Shown piece by piece: positions 1-8,553 of a stretch of DNA of 40,777 nucleotides. The notes beneath the pieces are model-generated. The model saw nothing but the letters and a program-made list of their open reading frames with translations. It searched no databases and had not been told where the DNA came from. The translations under genes and the position numbers were made by a program. This DNA is from Haliscomenobacter sp. (GTDB taxonomy: Bacteria > Bacteroidota > Bacteroidia > Chitinophagales > Saprospiraceae), in NCBI RefSeq assembly GCF_016718685.1, contig NZ_JADKCX010000062.1:1-40777 (forward strand), read 5' to 3'. Each line of letters begins with the position of its first letter. Positions within the stretch are counted from its first letter, which is position 1.

Positions 1-2169
1 CCCAAACCAAACAACCCATCCACCTCGATAAACCCTTTCTGCAAGATTACAGCATCAAATATTACCTTCCTGCAGAGAGCAAAATCCAACTCAACACGGC
101 CTTCGCTGACCGCAACTGTGTCATCAAAATCCAATCCTCCAGTGGCCTGATGCAGCCCCATAATGGCCGATTTTTGTATCCCGGCGAAGTTCGACCCGAC
201 CAAACTTACCGTAGCCTTGACAACAAAAAAATCAGCGCCATCGGGATCTGCGAAAATCAGTTTGTATTCCTCGACGAGCAAACGGTGTTGAGCAATGCCT
301 GGGCGGGTACCTTGTTGGTCAAACATGAGCTGCCACAGGCCAGATTGTTTGCCGGAGGCCAAAACTTTGATTTTTTACTAGCGGATGGCAGCCAAATTCA
401 TTACCTCAAAGCGGCCAAAACACACTGGAAAGGCAGTTTGACGAATGACAGCGTCCGGGAGATTCGTTTTCATAAGACCACCAAGCTTTTTTGGATTTTG
501 GGGGCTAAAACCCTGTACAGATTTTCACCCGTTACCAATGTGCTGGAACAGCAATTTGCCGGGGCTGATTTCAGCAGTTTCGATTTTTCACCAGACCAAA
601 CTAAAATCATCATCGGCACCGGCGATGGCTACCTCGAATACGACCTCAAAACCCAAAAACAAATTGGGTCAAAACTGCAAAAACTTCCTTGTACGGCAAT
701 CACTGCTGTGCAAACGATCCAGGATAAAGTGTGGTTTGGTACGCGCAAGGCCGCTTTTGCCTTGCGCAAAGATGGCCGGTTTGATTATTATCAGGGCGAA
801 CGTTGGTTGCCGGGAGATGTGGTCAAGCACATCGCGGAAGGCCCGAACCAATCAGTGTTGATCCTTACGGAGAAAGGTTTGGGACACCTCAATTTCATGT
901 GGATGACCCTGCACGAAAAGGCCGTGTTTTTTGAAGAGCAAGTCCGTGCCCGCCACATTCGCCACGGATTTAACTCCTCCCCTTAGCGGCATGAACAAAG
1001 GGGATTTGTCTACGGGTTATTTATCCGATTCGGACAATGATGGCCTCTGGACCTCCATGTACCTTGGGGCAGAAATCTTCCGCTACGTGGTGACCAAAGA
1101 ACCCGCCGCCCTCCAAAATTGCCGGGAATCGCTCGATGCCATGGAAAGGCTTTACACCGTTAATCCCGTGCCCGGGTTTCCGGCCCGGTCCTTTGAACGC
1201 AGTGGCATGATTGAAAAACTGGCCGACCCCGAACGTTGGCAACACGCGCCGGATCCAGCATGGGATTGGAAGTCCACCACCAGCAGCGATGAGGCCATCG
1301 GGCATATTTTTGCCTTTGGGGCAATGGCTGAACTGATCACTGACCCGGCACTGAAAAAACGAGCCATTGTGCTGATCGATACCCTGATGGCGCATATCCT
1401 GAAAAACGACCTGTACCTGATCGATTACGATGGCAAACCGACCACCTGGGGACGCTGGAACCCGAGCTACGTCAATGCTTTCCCCCTCAATGTTGGTGAT
1501 CGAAAATTGAATGCATCGAACATCATCGCCATGTTACAAACGGCTTATCATTTCACCCAAAAACCAAAATACAAGGAAAAGGCCTTTGAATTGCTGAATC
1601 AGCAGGGGTACTTTGAAAACCTGATGCGGCCCATGAGCCAAATCGGTTACGCGCCTGTAGATGCGGATGAACACAGCAAAAAAATGTCGGATGCCTGGAA
1701 TCATTCGGACGATGAAATGTATTTTCTGGGTTATTGGGGCTTGTACCGCTATGCATTCAATGATACGCTCAAAAGGCATTACAAAAAGGCGATCCTCGAT
1801 CATTGGCAGGCCGAAAGGCCGGAGAAGGAAGGACTCTGGAATATCTTCACGGCCCTGACGGGTACGCCAACTTTTGATCTCAAAGAGGCAGTGTGGTACC
1901 TGCAAGAACACCCGCTGGACTTGATCGACTGGATCATTGTGAACAGCCAACGCCAGGACATTGAGCCAGTCCCCGACAATTTTCGCAGCCAAAGCATTGG
2001 GACTGTTTTGCCACCCGACGAACGCCCCATTCAACGGCACAATGCCAATATGTTCAACCTCGACCGCAAGAACGGCAATGGCACCTCGGAACACAGCGCT
2101 GGCGACATTTGGTTGCTGCCTTATTGGTTGGGGCGGTATTTGGGGGTGATTTCGGGGCCCAAGCCCTAG
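1..2169 (+). pseudogene. Propeller plus helical-domain protein, 5' truncated and frameshifted
   Basis: The reading frame is open from the left window edge (frame of base 3), so the gene begins upstream of the window. The first part (to about base 960) reads as beta-propeller-like repeats, for example VWFGTRKAAFALRKDGRF and TEKGLGHL, as in two-component-regulator propellers. This frame stops at TAG 984-986. The continuation lies in the +1 frame (LSGMNKGDLSTGYLSDSDND, then a Trp/Tyr-rich helical region to 2169). Removing one C from the run at 979-982 joins the two halves as HGFNSS-LSGMNKGD, so this is one gene split by a single-base insertion. The C-terminal half resembles an alpha/alpha-barrel, but I recognise no catalytic motif and propose no function. 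Its stop codon overlaps the convergent alditol oxidase stop within the palindrome CTAG (2166-2169). Confidence 0.7.
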
Positions 2170-3422
2170 TGGCCATAAATATTCAAGTCCAGGTAAGCAT
2201 TTCTAAACTTTCCCTGTGGATCGTATTTTTTCAGCAATTGCAAAAAGTCGGGCAGTTTTTCATACCGATCGTGCAACACTTTAGGCGCAAGGGTAAACAA
2301 CTTCCCCCAATGCGGACGTGCCTTAAATGGCGCAAGTTCAGCCTCAATCATGGGGAGCAATTGGAGAACTTCAGGGGTGTTTTGCTTCCAGGTAAAGTGG
2401 ATGGCCACACAATCCCTTTGGTAGCATGGGCTCATCCAAAAATTATCCGCCGCAATGCAGCGAATTTCGCTGATCATCAATTGGGGATAAATCAGGTCCC
2501 CTTTTTTCTCCAAAGCAAGGATGGCCTCAACAGCGTTTTCGCGGGGTATAAAATATTCCGATTGCAATTCTTTGCCACTGCTGGGGGTAAAACCCATTTT
2601 GAAGTGCGGCAAACGCTCGTACCAGGGTCCGGCGACGCCCATTTGCTCGGTGCAGTTTTCGGGAGACAAGCGGGTGATGGGATGCAAATTTTGGGTAGCC
2701 GCTTTCGCTCCATAAAAATCGGTTCCCATACTTTGGGTATTGGTTTCGACTTTTCGTTTGACCCAAACCTGGCTGATGACCTGGTCTTGCCAATCCGTAA
2801 ATAGACTCACACTGTAGCCACTGGACATGATGGCCTCAAAATTGTCTTTTATCGCTTCCAATGGTAAGTCCTGAAAGAGATCCTGACGCACGGAATATGT
2901 AGGCTGGAGGTCCAGCGTCATTTTGGTCACGATGCCCAATGCGCCGAGGCCAACAACTACGCCGTTAAATTCCTCTCCATCGTCGTCGCGGCTCAAGGTC
3001 AGCAGTTCACCATCGGGCGTCACCATTTCCAACGCGGATACCGCAGTAGCCAGGTTACCATTGTTTGTACCTGAACCATGGGTAGCCGTTGCACAAGCTC
3101 CCGCCACGGAAATGTGCGGCAAGGAGGCCAGATTGTGCAAGGCGTAGCCTTGGTCATCGAGTTCCTGCGCAAATTGGCCATAGCGTGCACCGGCTTCCAA
3201 GGTCACGGTGTGGTTCTTTTCGTCAATGGCAATGACCTTGTTGAGGTGTTCGGTTGAAATCTGGTTGGCAGGGCTGTCCGCAATGTTGTTGAAACAATGA
3301 CAAGAGCCCAATGCTTTTTTGTTGGTCCATTTTTTGACCAGGGCTTGTACTCCCATCACCGTTTTGGGCTGGTGGAGGTTTTTGGCTTGGTATTGATAAT
3401 TGTCTGCCCAATTGGTACGCAT
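2166..3422 (-). CDS. Alditol oxidase (FAD-dependent, VAO family)
   Basis: The 418-residue protein aligns by eye along its whole length with Streptomyces alditol oxidase AldO. Shared blocks are TNWADNYQY at the N-terminus, the FAD-binding region ASLPHISVAGACATATHGSG, YSVSLFTDW, NCTEQMGVAGPWYERLPHF, FTPSSGKELQSEY, SEIRCIAAD, HFTW, RPHWGK and DPQGKFRNAY. AldO oxidises the terminal hydroxyl of sugar alcohols such as xylitol or sorbitol to an aldose, releasing H2O2. In AldO the FAD is attached to a His in a GSGHSFN context; the equivalent here is His42 in GSCHCFN, with Cys on both sides. The SEIR and HWGK active-site blocks are kept. No signal peptide is seen, so it is probably cytoplasmic. It is followed on the same strand direction only distantly by transporter genes; the actual substrate is not determined by the sequence. 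Confidence 0.9.
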   Translation of the reverse strand: MRTNWADNYQYQAKNLHQPKTVMGVQALVKKWTNKKALGSCHCFNNIADSPANQISTEHLNKVIAIDEKNHTVTLEAGARYGQFAQELDDQGYALHNLASLPHISVAGACATATHGSGTNNGNLATAVSALEMVTPDGELLTLSRDDDGEEFNGVVVGLGALGIVTKMTLDLQPTYSVRQDLFQDLPLEAIKDNFEAIMSSGYSVSLFTDWQDQVISQVWVKRKVETNTQSMGTDFYGAKAATQNLHPITRLSPENCTEQMGVAGPWYERLPHFKMGFTPSSGKELQSEYFIPRENAVEAILALEKKGDLIYPQLMISEIRCIAADNFWMSPCYQRDCVAIHFTWKQNTPEVLQLLPMIEAELAPFKARPHWGKLFTLAPKVLHDRYEKLPDFLQLLKKYDPQGKFRNAYLDLNIYGH

Positions 3423-3459
3423 AGTTGTAGTTTACTGTTTTTTTTCTGTTGTGGAGGGT

Positions 3460-4323
3460 TTATCTCTTCAACAAGACCAACCCAATTCCGCCCAGTATCG
3501 CTAAGGCTGCCAAAACCAACCGCAGGGTCAGGGGCTCGCCCAGGAAAACGATCCCGCCCAGGGCTGCAATCACCGGAACACTCAGTTGTACGGTCGCGGC
3601 GCTGCTGGTCTTCAAAGCGGGCAAAACGGTATACCAAACGATATACCCAAAACCAGAGGCCAGCGCACCAGAAGCCAGGGCATACCCAATGCCAGCGCTG
3701 TCCAATACGGTGTTTTTTTGCATCAATATACTCAACATCAGGGCAAGCGGAACTGCGCGCAGAAAATTCCCGGCAGAAACTTTGCTCGGATCACCTGCGC
3801 CTCTTCCCCGCAAAGAATATACACCCCAAGCTGCCCCGGCAATCATCATCAGTAGCGAACCCCATAGCGGTGGAGCGGCCAGCCCGGGTAGCAGCAATAC
3901 CACGAGTCCTCCGATGGCGAGCACCAGCCCAATTAGCTGTTGGTTGCGCAGTTTTTCCCCAATCCAAATGCCATATCCGATCATGGTGGCTTGTACCGCC
4001 CCAAAAAGCAAGAGTGCCCCGGTTGCGGCAGTCAGACTCACATACGCAAATGAAAAAGCCGCCGCGTAAGCAAATAAGGCCATTGCCGAAAGCCAATTTC
4101 CACTACCGCTGGCGGTATTTCGCCGAATGCGGACAAGCAGCCAAAGCATGGCCGCCCCGGCAATCAAGCGAATGCTCGTAAAACTTGCGGCGTCAATGTC
4201 GGTCTGTTTCAGGGCAACGCGGCACAACAATGAATTGCTGGCGAAGGCAATAAGCGCCAGAATGGTGAGTAGAATGATGCGGGGACCTGACATGTGGCTG
4301 GTTGAGGGATACCTATTGTTCAT
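3460..4323 (-). CDS. EamA/DMT-superfamily transporter
   Basis: The product (287 aa from the first ATG) is a string of about ten hydrophobic helices with the two-repeat layout of drug/metabolite transporters: ILLTILALIAFASNSLLCRVAL at the start, and a second EamA half containing LGEPLTLRLVLAALAILGGIGLV at the end. Such proteins are inner-membrane exporters of metabolites or amino acids; the substrate cannot be told. The first ATG overlaps the 3' end of the upstream GNAT gene by 11 bp, which suggests co-transcription with it. A second ATG at 4293 (MSGPRIILL) would remove the overlap and place the start right before helix 1; neither start has a strong ribosome-binding site. Confidence 0.85.
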   Translation of the reverse strand: MNNRYPSTSHMSGPRIILLTILALIAFASNSLLCRVALKQTDIDAASFTSIRLIAGAAMLWLLVRIRRNTASGSGNWLSAMALFAYAAAFSFAYVSLTAATGALLLFGAVQATMIGYGIWIGEKLRNQQLIGLVLAIGGLVVLLLPGLAAPPLWGSLLMMIAGAAWGVYSLRGRGAGDPSKVSAGNFLRAVPLALMLSILMQKNTVLDSAGIGYALASGALASGFGYIVWYTVLPALKTSSAATVQLSVPVIAALGGIVFLGEPLTLRLVLAALAILGGIGLVLLKR

Positions 4324-4876
4324 TTTTCCAATCCCAAAGTACTACAATCCATTCAGTTTGGTTCGGGTCTGTAAAGGTGTGCACCTCTTTAAAACCAATT
4401 CTTTTGTGCGCATTCAATGATCGGGGGTTGCTCCTGGCGATTTCGGTAATGGCAAAATCGTATTTGTCGCCATAAAACGCTTTATAGGCGGCGTAGGACT
4501 GATCAAGCAGGCCTTGTCCGCGGTAGCCCTTGCCAATACAAACTTGCCCAACCACCAGATAATGGTAGGTGGAGATTTTTTTGCCACGGTAAACAATGTC
4601 ATCAAATTCCTCAAACATGGGAACCAAAACGGGCAGCTCATACTTTGACACGACGGTCATGGCCAATAAATACCCTACGACTTGATCCCCGTCTTTGGCG
4701 ATGAGGTGTTTTTCCAGTTCGTTGAGTGCGGCCATTTGTTCATAGGTGTGATCAACGGTTACAAATCCCTGGCTCTGGATTTCTTCTGGGGTCAAACCTT
4801 GTGGTAGATTGGCTTTTTGCAGGTTGAGGATGCCTTCTAGTTCCTTGGGTGTATTGGCGGTGGTAAAGGTGATCAT
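4313..4876 (-). CDS. GNAT-family N-acetyltransferase
   Basis: The 187-residue protein has the GNAT layout. Motif A, which binds acetyl-CoA pyrophosphate, is visible at residues 108-123 (LVVGQVCIGKGYRGQGLL, with the Q/RxxGxG/A element GYRGQG). Motif B follows at 145-162 (EIARSNPRSLNAHKRIGF). The N-terminal part (VVGYLLAM at 66-73) is the preceding beta strand pair. The acceptor substrate is unknown. It precedes the EamA transporter on the same strand with an 11-bp overlap, so the two probably form an operon. Confidence 0.85.
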   Translation of the reverse strand: MITFTTANTPKELEGILNLQKANLPQGLTPEEIQSQGFVTVDHTYEQMAALNELEKHLIAKDGDQVVGYLLAMTVVSKYELPVLVPMFEEFDDIVYRGKKISTYHYLVVGQVCIGKGYRGQGLLDQSYAAYKAFYGDKYDFAITEIARSNPRSLNAHKRIGFKEVHTFTDPNQTEWIVVLWDWKNEQ

Positions 4877-4997
4877 AGGGTTGTGATTGGTGGTGTTTGC
4901 CTAATTTGATCTTTTAAATAAAAATATAAATTCAACAACAATCGGCGCTCCAAATCTCTTTGAAGCGCCGATCATCCTTATCCGATATTGGCATACC

Positions 4998-5348
4998 TTA
5001 TGCCGAAAACGAGGTTCCGCAGCCACAAGTTTCTTTGGCGTTGGGGTTATTGAAGGCAAAGCCACGATTTTGCAGGCCATCCAGCCAGTCAATTTCCATG
5101 CCCAGCAAATAAATGGCGTGGCTTTTTTGCATGTATACTTTGATGCCTTCGATTTCGTAAGTCGAATCGTTGTCTTTTGAGTCATCGAATCCGAGCATGT
5201 ACGAAAACCCCGAGCATCCGCCGCCTTTAACGCCGATGCGCAGGCCGTAATGTTCGGGAATATTTTGTTCCGCTTTGATGCGTTGTAGTTGTTTTACAGC
5301 GCCGTGCGTAAGGGTTATCGGTTTTGCTTCAGTTTTAACTTCGCTCAT
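4998..5348 (-). CDS. HesB/IscA-family iron-sulfur cluster assembly protein
   Basis: The start is taken at ATG 5348 (MSEVKTEAKPITLTHGAV), giving 116 aa, the usual A-type carrier length; a longer frame reaches 5429 but its extra 27 residues have no family counterpart and overlap the likely promoter. The three conserved cysteines of A-type Fe-S carriers are present: Cys45 in GVKGGGCSGF, and Cys108 and Cys110 in ETCGCGTSF near the C-terminus. These proteins accept and hand on [2Fe-2S]/[4Fe-4S] clusters in the cytoplasm. The gene stands alone rather than in a suf or isc operon, so calling it IscA, SufA or ErpA would be arbitrary. A possible -7 box (TATCTTTG) sits at 5378-5385, about 30 nt upstream of the start. 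Confidence 0.92.
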   Translation of the reverse strand: MSEVKTEAKPITLTHGAVKQLQRIKAEQNIPEHYGLRIGVKGGGCSGFSYMLGFDDSKDNDSTYEIEGIKVYMQKSHAIYLLGMEIDWLDGLQNRGFAFNNPNAKETCGCGTSFSA

Positions 5349-5377
5349 CCTATGGTTATTTAGATTGAATCTAAGTG

Positions 5378-5385
5378 CAAAGATA
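5378..5385 (-). promoter_or_regulatory. Candidate -7 box for the IscA-type gene
   Basis: Read on the minus strand this is TATCTTTG, an exact match to the Bacteroidota -7 consensus TAnnTTTG, about 30 nt upstream of the ATG at 5348. No clear TTG is found at the -33 position, so support rests on the -7 box alone. Confidence 0.4.
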
Positions 5386-5446
5386 CAACTTCTGTAACAT
5401 TGCGTGGCGTTTTTTGGTTGAATCAACAAGAAAAATTTCCCTAAAA

Positions 5447-5477
5447 TTGCTGGAAGCGCCAGGGCTTTCTACCTTTG
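5447..5477 (+). promoter_or_regulatory. Bacteroidota-type promoter for the 5516 gene
   Basis: TTG at 5447-5449 and TACCTTTG at 5470-5477 are separated by 20 nt, matching the Bacteroidota sigma pattern (TTG/TTTG, about 20 nt, TAnnTTTG). The start codon at 5516 lies 38 nt further downstream, leaving a short leader. Confidence 0.6.
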
Positions 5478-5515
5478 CCGCCTATCAGGGTATGTAAACC
5501 AGAAAAAAGAACAGC

Positions 5516-6055
5516 ATGGATTTGATTCCCCATTTATTGGATGTATTGAAATTTTCGATCTTGGCCTTTGTGGTGTACACCATCGTCAAAGACGTCATGA
5601 AAAGTTATTTTGAATTGCGGGCACAACAGCCACAGGCTTCCGCGCCAGTTTTGGCTAAAACGGACGATGCCATTTTGCAGCTGCGCCTGCAAGCATACGA
5701 GCGGATGGTGCTTTATTGCGAACGAATAACTCCCGAAAACCTGCTGATGCGGGTGCGGCCGGAGGGTTTAAACGTGGCAGAATACAAGTTGACACTGATG
5801 CTCAATATACGTCAGGAATATGAGCACAACGTAACCCAGCAGATTTACCTGTCGAATCAACTCTGGCAGATCATCAAATTGGCCGGTGAGGATACCATCG
5901 GCTTGATTTCTCTGGCTGCGGAAGGAATTGACGCCAAAGCCGATGGACGCCAATTGTACGATAACATCTTCAATTTGTCGGCTCAGCGGGGAACCTCTGG
6001 TTCTGAAAAAGCACTTCAGGCCATTCGTGCCGAAATTGCCGGTTTTTTGGGCTAA
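5516..6055 (+). CDS. Conserved membrane-anchored protein of unknown function
   Basis: The 179-residue product begins with an amphipathic segment and one hydrophobic helix (LKFSILAFVVYTIVKDVM, about residues 10-28). A soluble helical region rich in Gln, Leu and charged residues follows, including LRLQAYERMVLYCERITPENLLMRV. This layout (short N-terminal anchor, then a LKLQAYERL-type helix) is one I associate with an uncharacterised family widespread in Bacteroidota; no enzymatic motif is present. It is transcribed divergently from the IscA-type gene from its own promoter (5447-5477) and ends before a dyad repeat that may terminate transcription. Confidence 0.75.
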   Translation: MDLIPHLLDVLKFSILAFVVYTIVKDVMKSYFELRAQQPQASAPVLAKTDDAILQLRLQAYERMVLYCERITPENLLMRVRPEGLNVAEYKLTLMLNIRQEYEHNVTQQIYLSNQLWQIIKLAGEDTIGLISLAAEGIDAKADGRQLYDNIFNLSAQRGTSGSEKALQAIRAEIAGFLG

Positions 6056-6063
6056 ATCAAATA

Positions 6064-6137
6064 AATAATTCACCACAGATGCGCACAAATTTTATTCATA
6101 ATCCGTGTAAATCTGTGCGAATCCGTGGTGAATAATT
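6064..6137. repeat. Intergenic inverted repeat between convergent genes
   Basis: The outer arms ATTCACCAC (6068-6076) and GTGGTGAAT (6125-6133) are perfect inverted copies, extended by further matches with one mismatch. Inner segments rich in CACAGAT, GCGCAC and AAATCTGTGCG add imperfect pairing. It fills the gap between the stop of the plus-strand 5516 gene and the stop of the minus-strand Gfo/Idh gene. It resembles the CACAGATT/ACACGG-type palindromic repeats scattered in many bacterial genomes and could serve as a bidirectional terminator, although it lacks a long T-run. Confidence 0.6.
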
Positions 6138-6140
6138 CCT

Positions 6141-7289
6141 CTAAACCGTTACCCAGGCCTGCTTCTTGTTGCTCTCCACGATGCGTTCGCAGATGAGCAA
6201 TTCGCGAAATCCATCCGCGAAAGTAGGGAAGCTGGGGTGTTCAGGTTGTTTGCCGCTGGCTACCGCCTGGTATACTTCCTTAAACAATTGTTTGGAGGTA
6301 TCGGGAAAACCTTCGTTGTGACCACCGGGGAAAGACACTACACTTCTGGCCTCGCCGTGGAAAAGTGAAGGATCGCGCATCAATTGGCCGTTGGCCCCAT
6401 CGCGGTTGCCGATCCAGAGGTTGTTGGGCGATTCCGAGCACCAATGGAACGTAGACACCGAGCCGGAAATCTCCAGATCGATGCGGTTTTTGCGGCCTGC
6501 CGATACCTGACTCACCGTGATCACCCCTCGGTTGCCATTGCTGAAACGCAGCATGACGTTGGCGTGGTCTTCGGTGGTAATGGGTACATCCTGGTAATCT
6601 TCTGCGGTCAGCATCTTACCTGAGTAGGTTTCTACAGGCTTGAGCGGCTTTTTGCGGAATTTGTGTACGGTGTTGAAATCGGCCATTACCGCCTCAATGC
6701 GCACACCGGTGATGTATTCCAATACGTCCATGATGTGGGAACCAATGTCCGCAATGGCACGGCTTTCACCAGATTGCTCCGGCTCCAAACGCCAGTTGTA
6801 GTCGGTATCTTTGAACAACCAGTCTTGCAAATACGTCCCGACCACGGAATAAATATCGCCCAGTTCTCCTTTTTCGCGCATCACTTTCATTTGGCGCACG
6901 ATCGGGTAGTAGCGGATATTGAAATGGACCGCGTTGACCAATCCAGTTTTGGCGGCCAGGGCCACCAATTCTTCTGCTTCGGCAATGGTGGTCGCCAGTG
7001 GTTTTTCACACACGACGTGTTTGCCTGCCAACAATGCGGCTTTGGCTTGATGGAAGTGCATGGCATTGGGCGTACAGATGTGTACAACCTCCACTTCGGG
7101 ATCGGCAATGACTTCCTCGAACGAACCGTAAGCTTTGGCGATACCCAATTCCTGGGTTTTTTGGCGACTGCTTTCCAAGTCAAAGTGTAAGGCACCGATG
7201 ACATCTACCGTGGGTACGCGACGCAGCGCTTCAACGTGAGCCGGGCCAATAAAACCTAGACCCACTACCGCAGCTTTAATCTTTTGCAT
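6141..7289 (-). CDS. Gfo/Idh/MocA-family NAD(P)-dependent oxidoreductase
   Basis: The 382-residue protein has an N-terminal Rossmann fold with the dinucleotide motif GLGFIG at residues 10-15, and the family hallmark EKP at 95-97 (CEKPLATT), whose Lys is catalytic in relatives. The C-terminal alpha/beta domain carries the DIGSHIMD motif at 181-188, with Asp181 and His185 in the expected active-site positions. Family members oxidise or epimerise sugars, inositols and related polyols. The substrate is not evident; nearby alditol oxidase and HAD genes fit carbohydrate metabolism but do not prove a pathway. No signal peptide is present, so it is cytoplasmic. Confidence 0.9.
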   Translation of the reverse strand: MQKIKAAVVGLGFIGPAHVEALRRVPTVDVIGALHFDLESSRQKTQELGIAKAYGSFEEVIADPEVEVVHICTPNAMHFHQAKAALLAGKHVVCEKPLATTIAEAEELVALAAKTGLVNAVHFNIRYYPIVRQMKVMREKGELGDIYSVVGTYLQDWLFKDTDYNWRLEPEQSGESRAIADIGSHIMDVLEYITGVRIEAVMADFNTVHKFRKKPLKPVETYSGKMLTAEDYQDVPITTEDHANVMLRFSNGNRGVITVSQVSAGRKNRIDLEISGSVSTFHWCSESPNNLWIGNRDGANGQLMRDPSLFHGEARSVVSFPGGHNEGFPDTSKQLFKEVYQAVASGKQPEHPSFPTFADGFRELLICERIVESNKKQAWVTV

Positions 7290-7386
7290 GAGTTGTTGAT
7301 GTTAATTCAGTGCTAAAAGTACGGTAGAATCTAGGTTTTTGAATGAAATTTGGAAAAAAGTATGATTTTTTTTGAAAGTTGTGCAA

Positions 7387-8220
7387 TCAATATTGCGCTT
7401 CCGTAAGTAAGCTCTTTTCTGACATCTCAAAATTATCCTGCGTTTCTTCCGCCATCCAGGCGTCGAGGTCCAGTTCTCCAACGGTATTAACAATTAAATC
7501 CGGAGCGAAAGCATAACGTTTCAAGTCTTTCAGTTTGGAAACCCCGGAGAGGGTCAGCACTGTGCGGTAACCCACCTGAATGCCCCCGAGGATATCGGTA
7601 TCCATCGTATCCCCGATCATGGTGGTATTGCCACTGCTTAACCCCAGTTTTTTGCGGGCTACCCGCATCATTACCGGGCTGGGTTTTCCCACCGAAAAGG
7701 CTTTTACCCCCGTGGCTTCTTCTATCATGGCCACTACGGATTTGATACCGAGGTTGGTCCAGCCTTTGGTTTTAGGGGAAGGGTCAAGGTTGGTCGCAAT
7801 CAATTTTGCACCATCCAGGATCATGTCCACCGCATGGTTGACCATTTCGAGAGTAAAATTTCGCCCTTCGCCCACCACGACAAAATCGGGGTTTTGGGTC
7901 ACCAGGGTGTAGCCATGTTCGTGCAAACTGTTGATCAAACCTCCTTCACCCAGTACATAAGCGGTACCATTGGGTTTTAATCTGGAGAGGAACCAACCCG
8001 TAGCAATGGCGCTGGTGAAAACATTTTCTTCTTCCGCATGTATGCCGAGCCCAGCGAGTTTGTTGACTACATCGCGGGGGGTACGTTGACTGTTGTTGGT
8101 TAGGAACAAGAAGGGGATTTCGCGTTTTTGTAACGCTGCAATAAAGGTATCCGCACCTGGAATGAGGTGATCACCACCGTAAATTACCCCATCCATGTCA
8201 ATCAGAAATCCTTTGGTCAT
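7387..8220 (-). CDS. HAD-superfamily class IIA phosphatase (NagD-like)
   Basis: The start is placed at ATG 8220 (MTKGFLIDMDGVIYGG), giving 277 aa; the open frame continues 24 codons upstream but those residues precede the first HAD strand and have no counterpart in the family. HAD motif I is DMDG with nucleophile Asp8 and Asp10, motif II is TNNS at 41-44, motif III includes the Lys of GKP at 178-180, and motif IV is GDTMDTD at 203-209. The large cap between motifs II and III (about 60-175) is the class IIA arrangement of NagD, 4-nitrophenylphosphatase and sugar or nucleotide phosphatases. Its natural substrate is unknown. It ends 97 bp before the start of the Gfo/Idh gene on the same strand, so co-transcription is possible. 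Confidence 0.9.
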   Translation of the reverse strand: MTKGFLIDMDGVIYGGDHLIPGADTFIAALQKREIPFLFLTNNSQRTPRDVVNKLAGLGIHAEEENVFTSAIATGWFLSRLKPNGTAYVLGEGGLINSLHEHGYTLVTQNPDFVVVGEGRNFTLEMVNHAVDMILDGAKLIATNLDPSPKTKGWTNLGIKSVVAMIEEATGVKAFSVGKPSPVMMRVARKKLGLSSGNTTMIGDTMDTDILGGIQVGYRTVLTLSGVSKLKDLKRYAFAPDLIVNTVGELDLDAWMAEETQDNFEMSEKSLLTEAQY

Positions 8221-8553
8221 GTGTCGTTTTTTAGTGAACAAAAAAGTCAGGTCATTTTGACAACCACGACTTACTATGGAATTATGCCGCAATGTATACG
8301 AGTCTGAACTAGGAAACCATGCCCAAATTGACGCATTGTGGTGTTTTTTTACCTTTTTTTTAAAAACAAGATGAAATACACATTAATATACCATCGCTCA
8401 ATGCATTAAAATGGGTTTTGGCCAATACGTTGGCGGCTATCCTTTGCCCAACGCAACCTCAATTTTATGTTCACGGCATGGATATTTGTTGTAACTTTCC
8501 TTGGCGGCTCGAGTAGTTGATCATTGGGTATACCGCCAATTAAACATACAATT
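8221..8553. other. Intergenic region without a gene
   Basis: About 330 bp separate the divergent HAD and helical-bundle genes. I see no RNA gene, repeat or terminator. It should hold two promoters. The best plus-strand candidate, TAACTTTC at 8492-8499, misses the -7 consensus TAnnTTTG at one base and has no clear -33 partner, so it is not annotated separately. Confidence 0.5.

Noticed and set aside
2109..2804. Plus-strand frame opposite the alditol oxidase
   Set aside because: The minus-strand enzyme is unmistakable along its full length.
3297..4181. Long plus-strand open frame opposite the EamA transporter
   Set aside because: The minus strand encodes a clear membrane transporter; the plus-strand product is Pro/Arg/Ser-rich with no domain, typical of an antisense shadow.
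8492..8499. TAACTTTC as -7 box for the helical-bundle gene
   Set aside because: Last base differs from TAnnTTTG and no TTG lies at the -33 distance.
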